Shown piece by piece: positions 63,341 to 64,000 of a stretch of 64,000 bases of DNA. The position numbers and the translations under genes are program-made. The notes beneath the pieces are model-generated. The model was given only the letters and a program-made list of their open reading frames with translations. It was not told the origin of the DNA and ran no database searches. The stretch is from Halocatena pleomorpha (lineage in GTDB: Archaea; Halobacteriota; Halobacteria; Halobacteriales; Haloarculaceae): assembly GCF_003862495.1 (NCBI RefSeq), contig NZ_RRCH01000012.1:1-64000 (forward strand). Reading direction: 5' to 3'. Every line of letters begins with the position of its first letter. Position 1 is the stretch's first letter.

Positions 63341-64000
63341 TCACCCCAATTCAGCGTGCTTAAAGCGTCGGTATCCGATGAAGACAGGCACAGTCATCCA
63401 GACAGATAACACGACAATCCCGAACACATTCGGAGTGTGAGGTCCTGCTACCGTCGTGCCGTGTAGGAGTCCCGTGAGTAGATCTGGAATATAATGGCGC
63501 GCAGCATTGAACGCATTAGACGGACTGAGACGGTTTACGTACAGATACCACGTAGGCTCTTTGAGCGATCGCAAATACGTTAGCTGACTCGGTATCTGTC
63601 TACTTCCAGTGAAGATAAATGAACATATGGGGAGAACAAAGGATGTCCAAAGCGGTTCTACCAGTGCATAGATACCGATTAGGAGACCGATCGTCCGACT
63701 CTCACTGGCAACAGAACTTGACACGCCTACGGTCATCCCAATCCAGGCGAGCGCGTAAAGAAGGAGCGCTATTGTTCCGCCCAGCAGTTCAGTATACGCT
63801 ATTGTTCCAAAATCGGTGATCACGAGAACGGATAGTATCAATAAGGGAATCAGAACGGAAGCGACAAGGATCAATGACCGGCCAGCATATGTGCCAAATA
63901 CGACATCACGACGGGTACATGGTTGACCTAAAAGCACTCGAATACTCCCCGAACTGCGCTCACCGACGACTGATTTGAACCCAATACCAATCGCAGCGAG
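63341..64000 (-). CDS. ABC-2 type permease, 5' part missing (window edge)
   Basis: About 220 C-terminal residues. The frame stays open to the last base of the window, reading GFKSVVGERSSGSIRVLLGQP and then RRDVVFGTYAGRS. This is the same coupling segment as in the permeases at 51000 and 52359. It then has several TM helices and ends YRRFKHAELG, like the others. It is a third, more diverged member of the same family; its ATPase is presumably beyond the window. Confidence 0.88.
   Translation of the reverse strand, partial: LAAIGIGFKSVVGERSSGSIRVLLGQPCTRRDVVFGTYAGRSLILVASVLIPLLILSVLVITDFGTIAYTELLGGTIALLLYALAWIGMTVGVSSSVASESRTIGLLIGIYALVEPLWTSFVLPICSFIFTGSRQIPSQLTYLRSLKEPTWYLYVNRLSPSNAFNAARHYIPDLLTGLLHGTTVAGPHTPNVFGIVVLSVWMTVPVFIGYRRFKHAELG

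Noticed and set aside
1-64000. tRNA or rRNA genes, CRISPR arrays, insertion sequences
   Set aside because: I saw no tRNA-like T-loop segments outside coding frames, no spaced short repeats and no transposase motifs. This was by eye, so a covariance-model search would be the proper test.

Overview
The window reads as a stretch of a haloarchaeal (class Halobacteria) chromosome or megaplasmid of moderate GC. Four things support this. The proteins are strongly acidic. Secreted enzymes carry twin-arginine (Tat) signals. Promoters look archaeal, with TATA boxes about 25-35 nt before start codons. Several families are typically haloarchaeal: a TrmB regulator, a DUF7504-like protein and a two-TM HTH protein of DUF7344 type. 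I cannot assign a genus. I see no rRNA, tRNA, CRISPR array or intact insertion sequence.

1-8.7 kb is a co-directional plant-polysaccharide degradation locus. It holds the tail of one secreted protein, a GH5 with two FN3 domains and a C-terminal carbohydrate-binding-like domain, a GH12 with the same C-terminal domain, a single-domain GH5, a GH5 of beta-mannanase type with FN3-PKD, and a fourth GH5 broken by a +2 frameshift in a CG run. Domain duplication is visible in the DNA: FN3-PKD blocks, C-terminal domains, and a fossil C-terminal tail just past a stop codon. 8.8-18 kb holds an unknown Tat-type secreted protein, an MFS transporter, a membrane-anchored malectin-like protein, an HTH-GNAT protein, an AidB-type acyl-CoA dehydrogenase, a TrmB regulator and an AEC transporter. 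A decayed IclR regulator and a CoA-transferase/racemase follow at 18.4-20.4 kb.

20.5-39.6 kb is a surface-polysaccharide locus. It contains two polysaccharide deacetylases, a polytopic DUF2206-like membrane protein, a beta-helix protein, two FemAB-like transferases, GT2 and GT4 glycosyltransferases, an FkbM methyltransferase, an ATP-grasp ligase, a Wzx-like flippase, a sulfatase and an alkaline-phosphatase-superfamily enzyme. Its core (26.7-31.2 kb) is five genes joined by 4-8 nt overlaps. One of them is a membrane-anchored protein whose soluble part looks like the C-terminal coiled coil and DHHA1 domain of alanyl-tRNA synthetase, placed directly after a FemAB-like transferase. This suggests a testable tRNA-dependent aminoacylation of a surface glycan and is the most novel candidate in the window.

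39.8-55 kb is mostly housekeeping and accessory: universal stress protein, CorC/HlyC-type CBS protein, HD phosphohydrolase, DUF2088/LarA-like protein, SDR lacking the usual Tyr, SMR exporter, DMT transporter, and an ABC-2 export module split by an opposite-strand YdjM-like gene. 55-64 kb holds an orphan DUF1156 DNA methylase with an AT-rich core, a decayed zinc-ribbon membrane protein, a TetR regulator followed by two paralogous cytochrome P450 genes that share a palindromic site just before their starts, a second HD phosphohydrolase, and a partial ABC permease running off the end.
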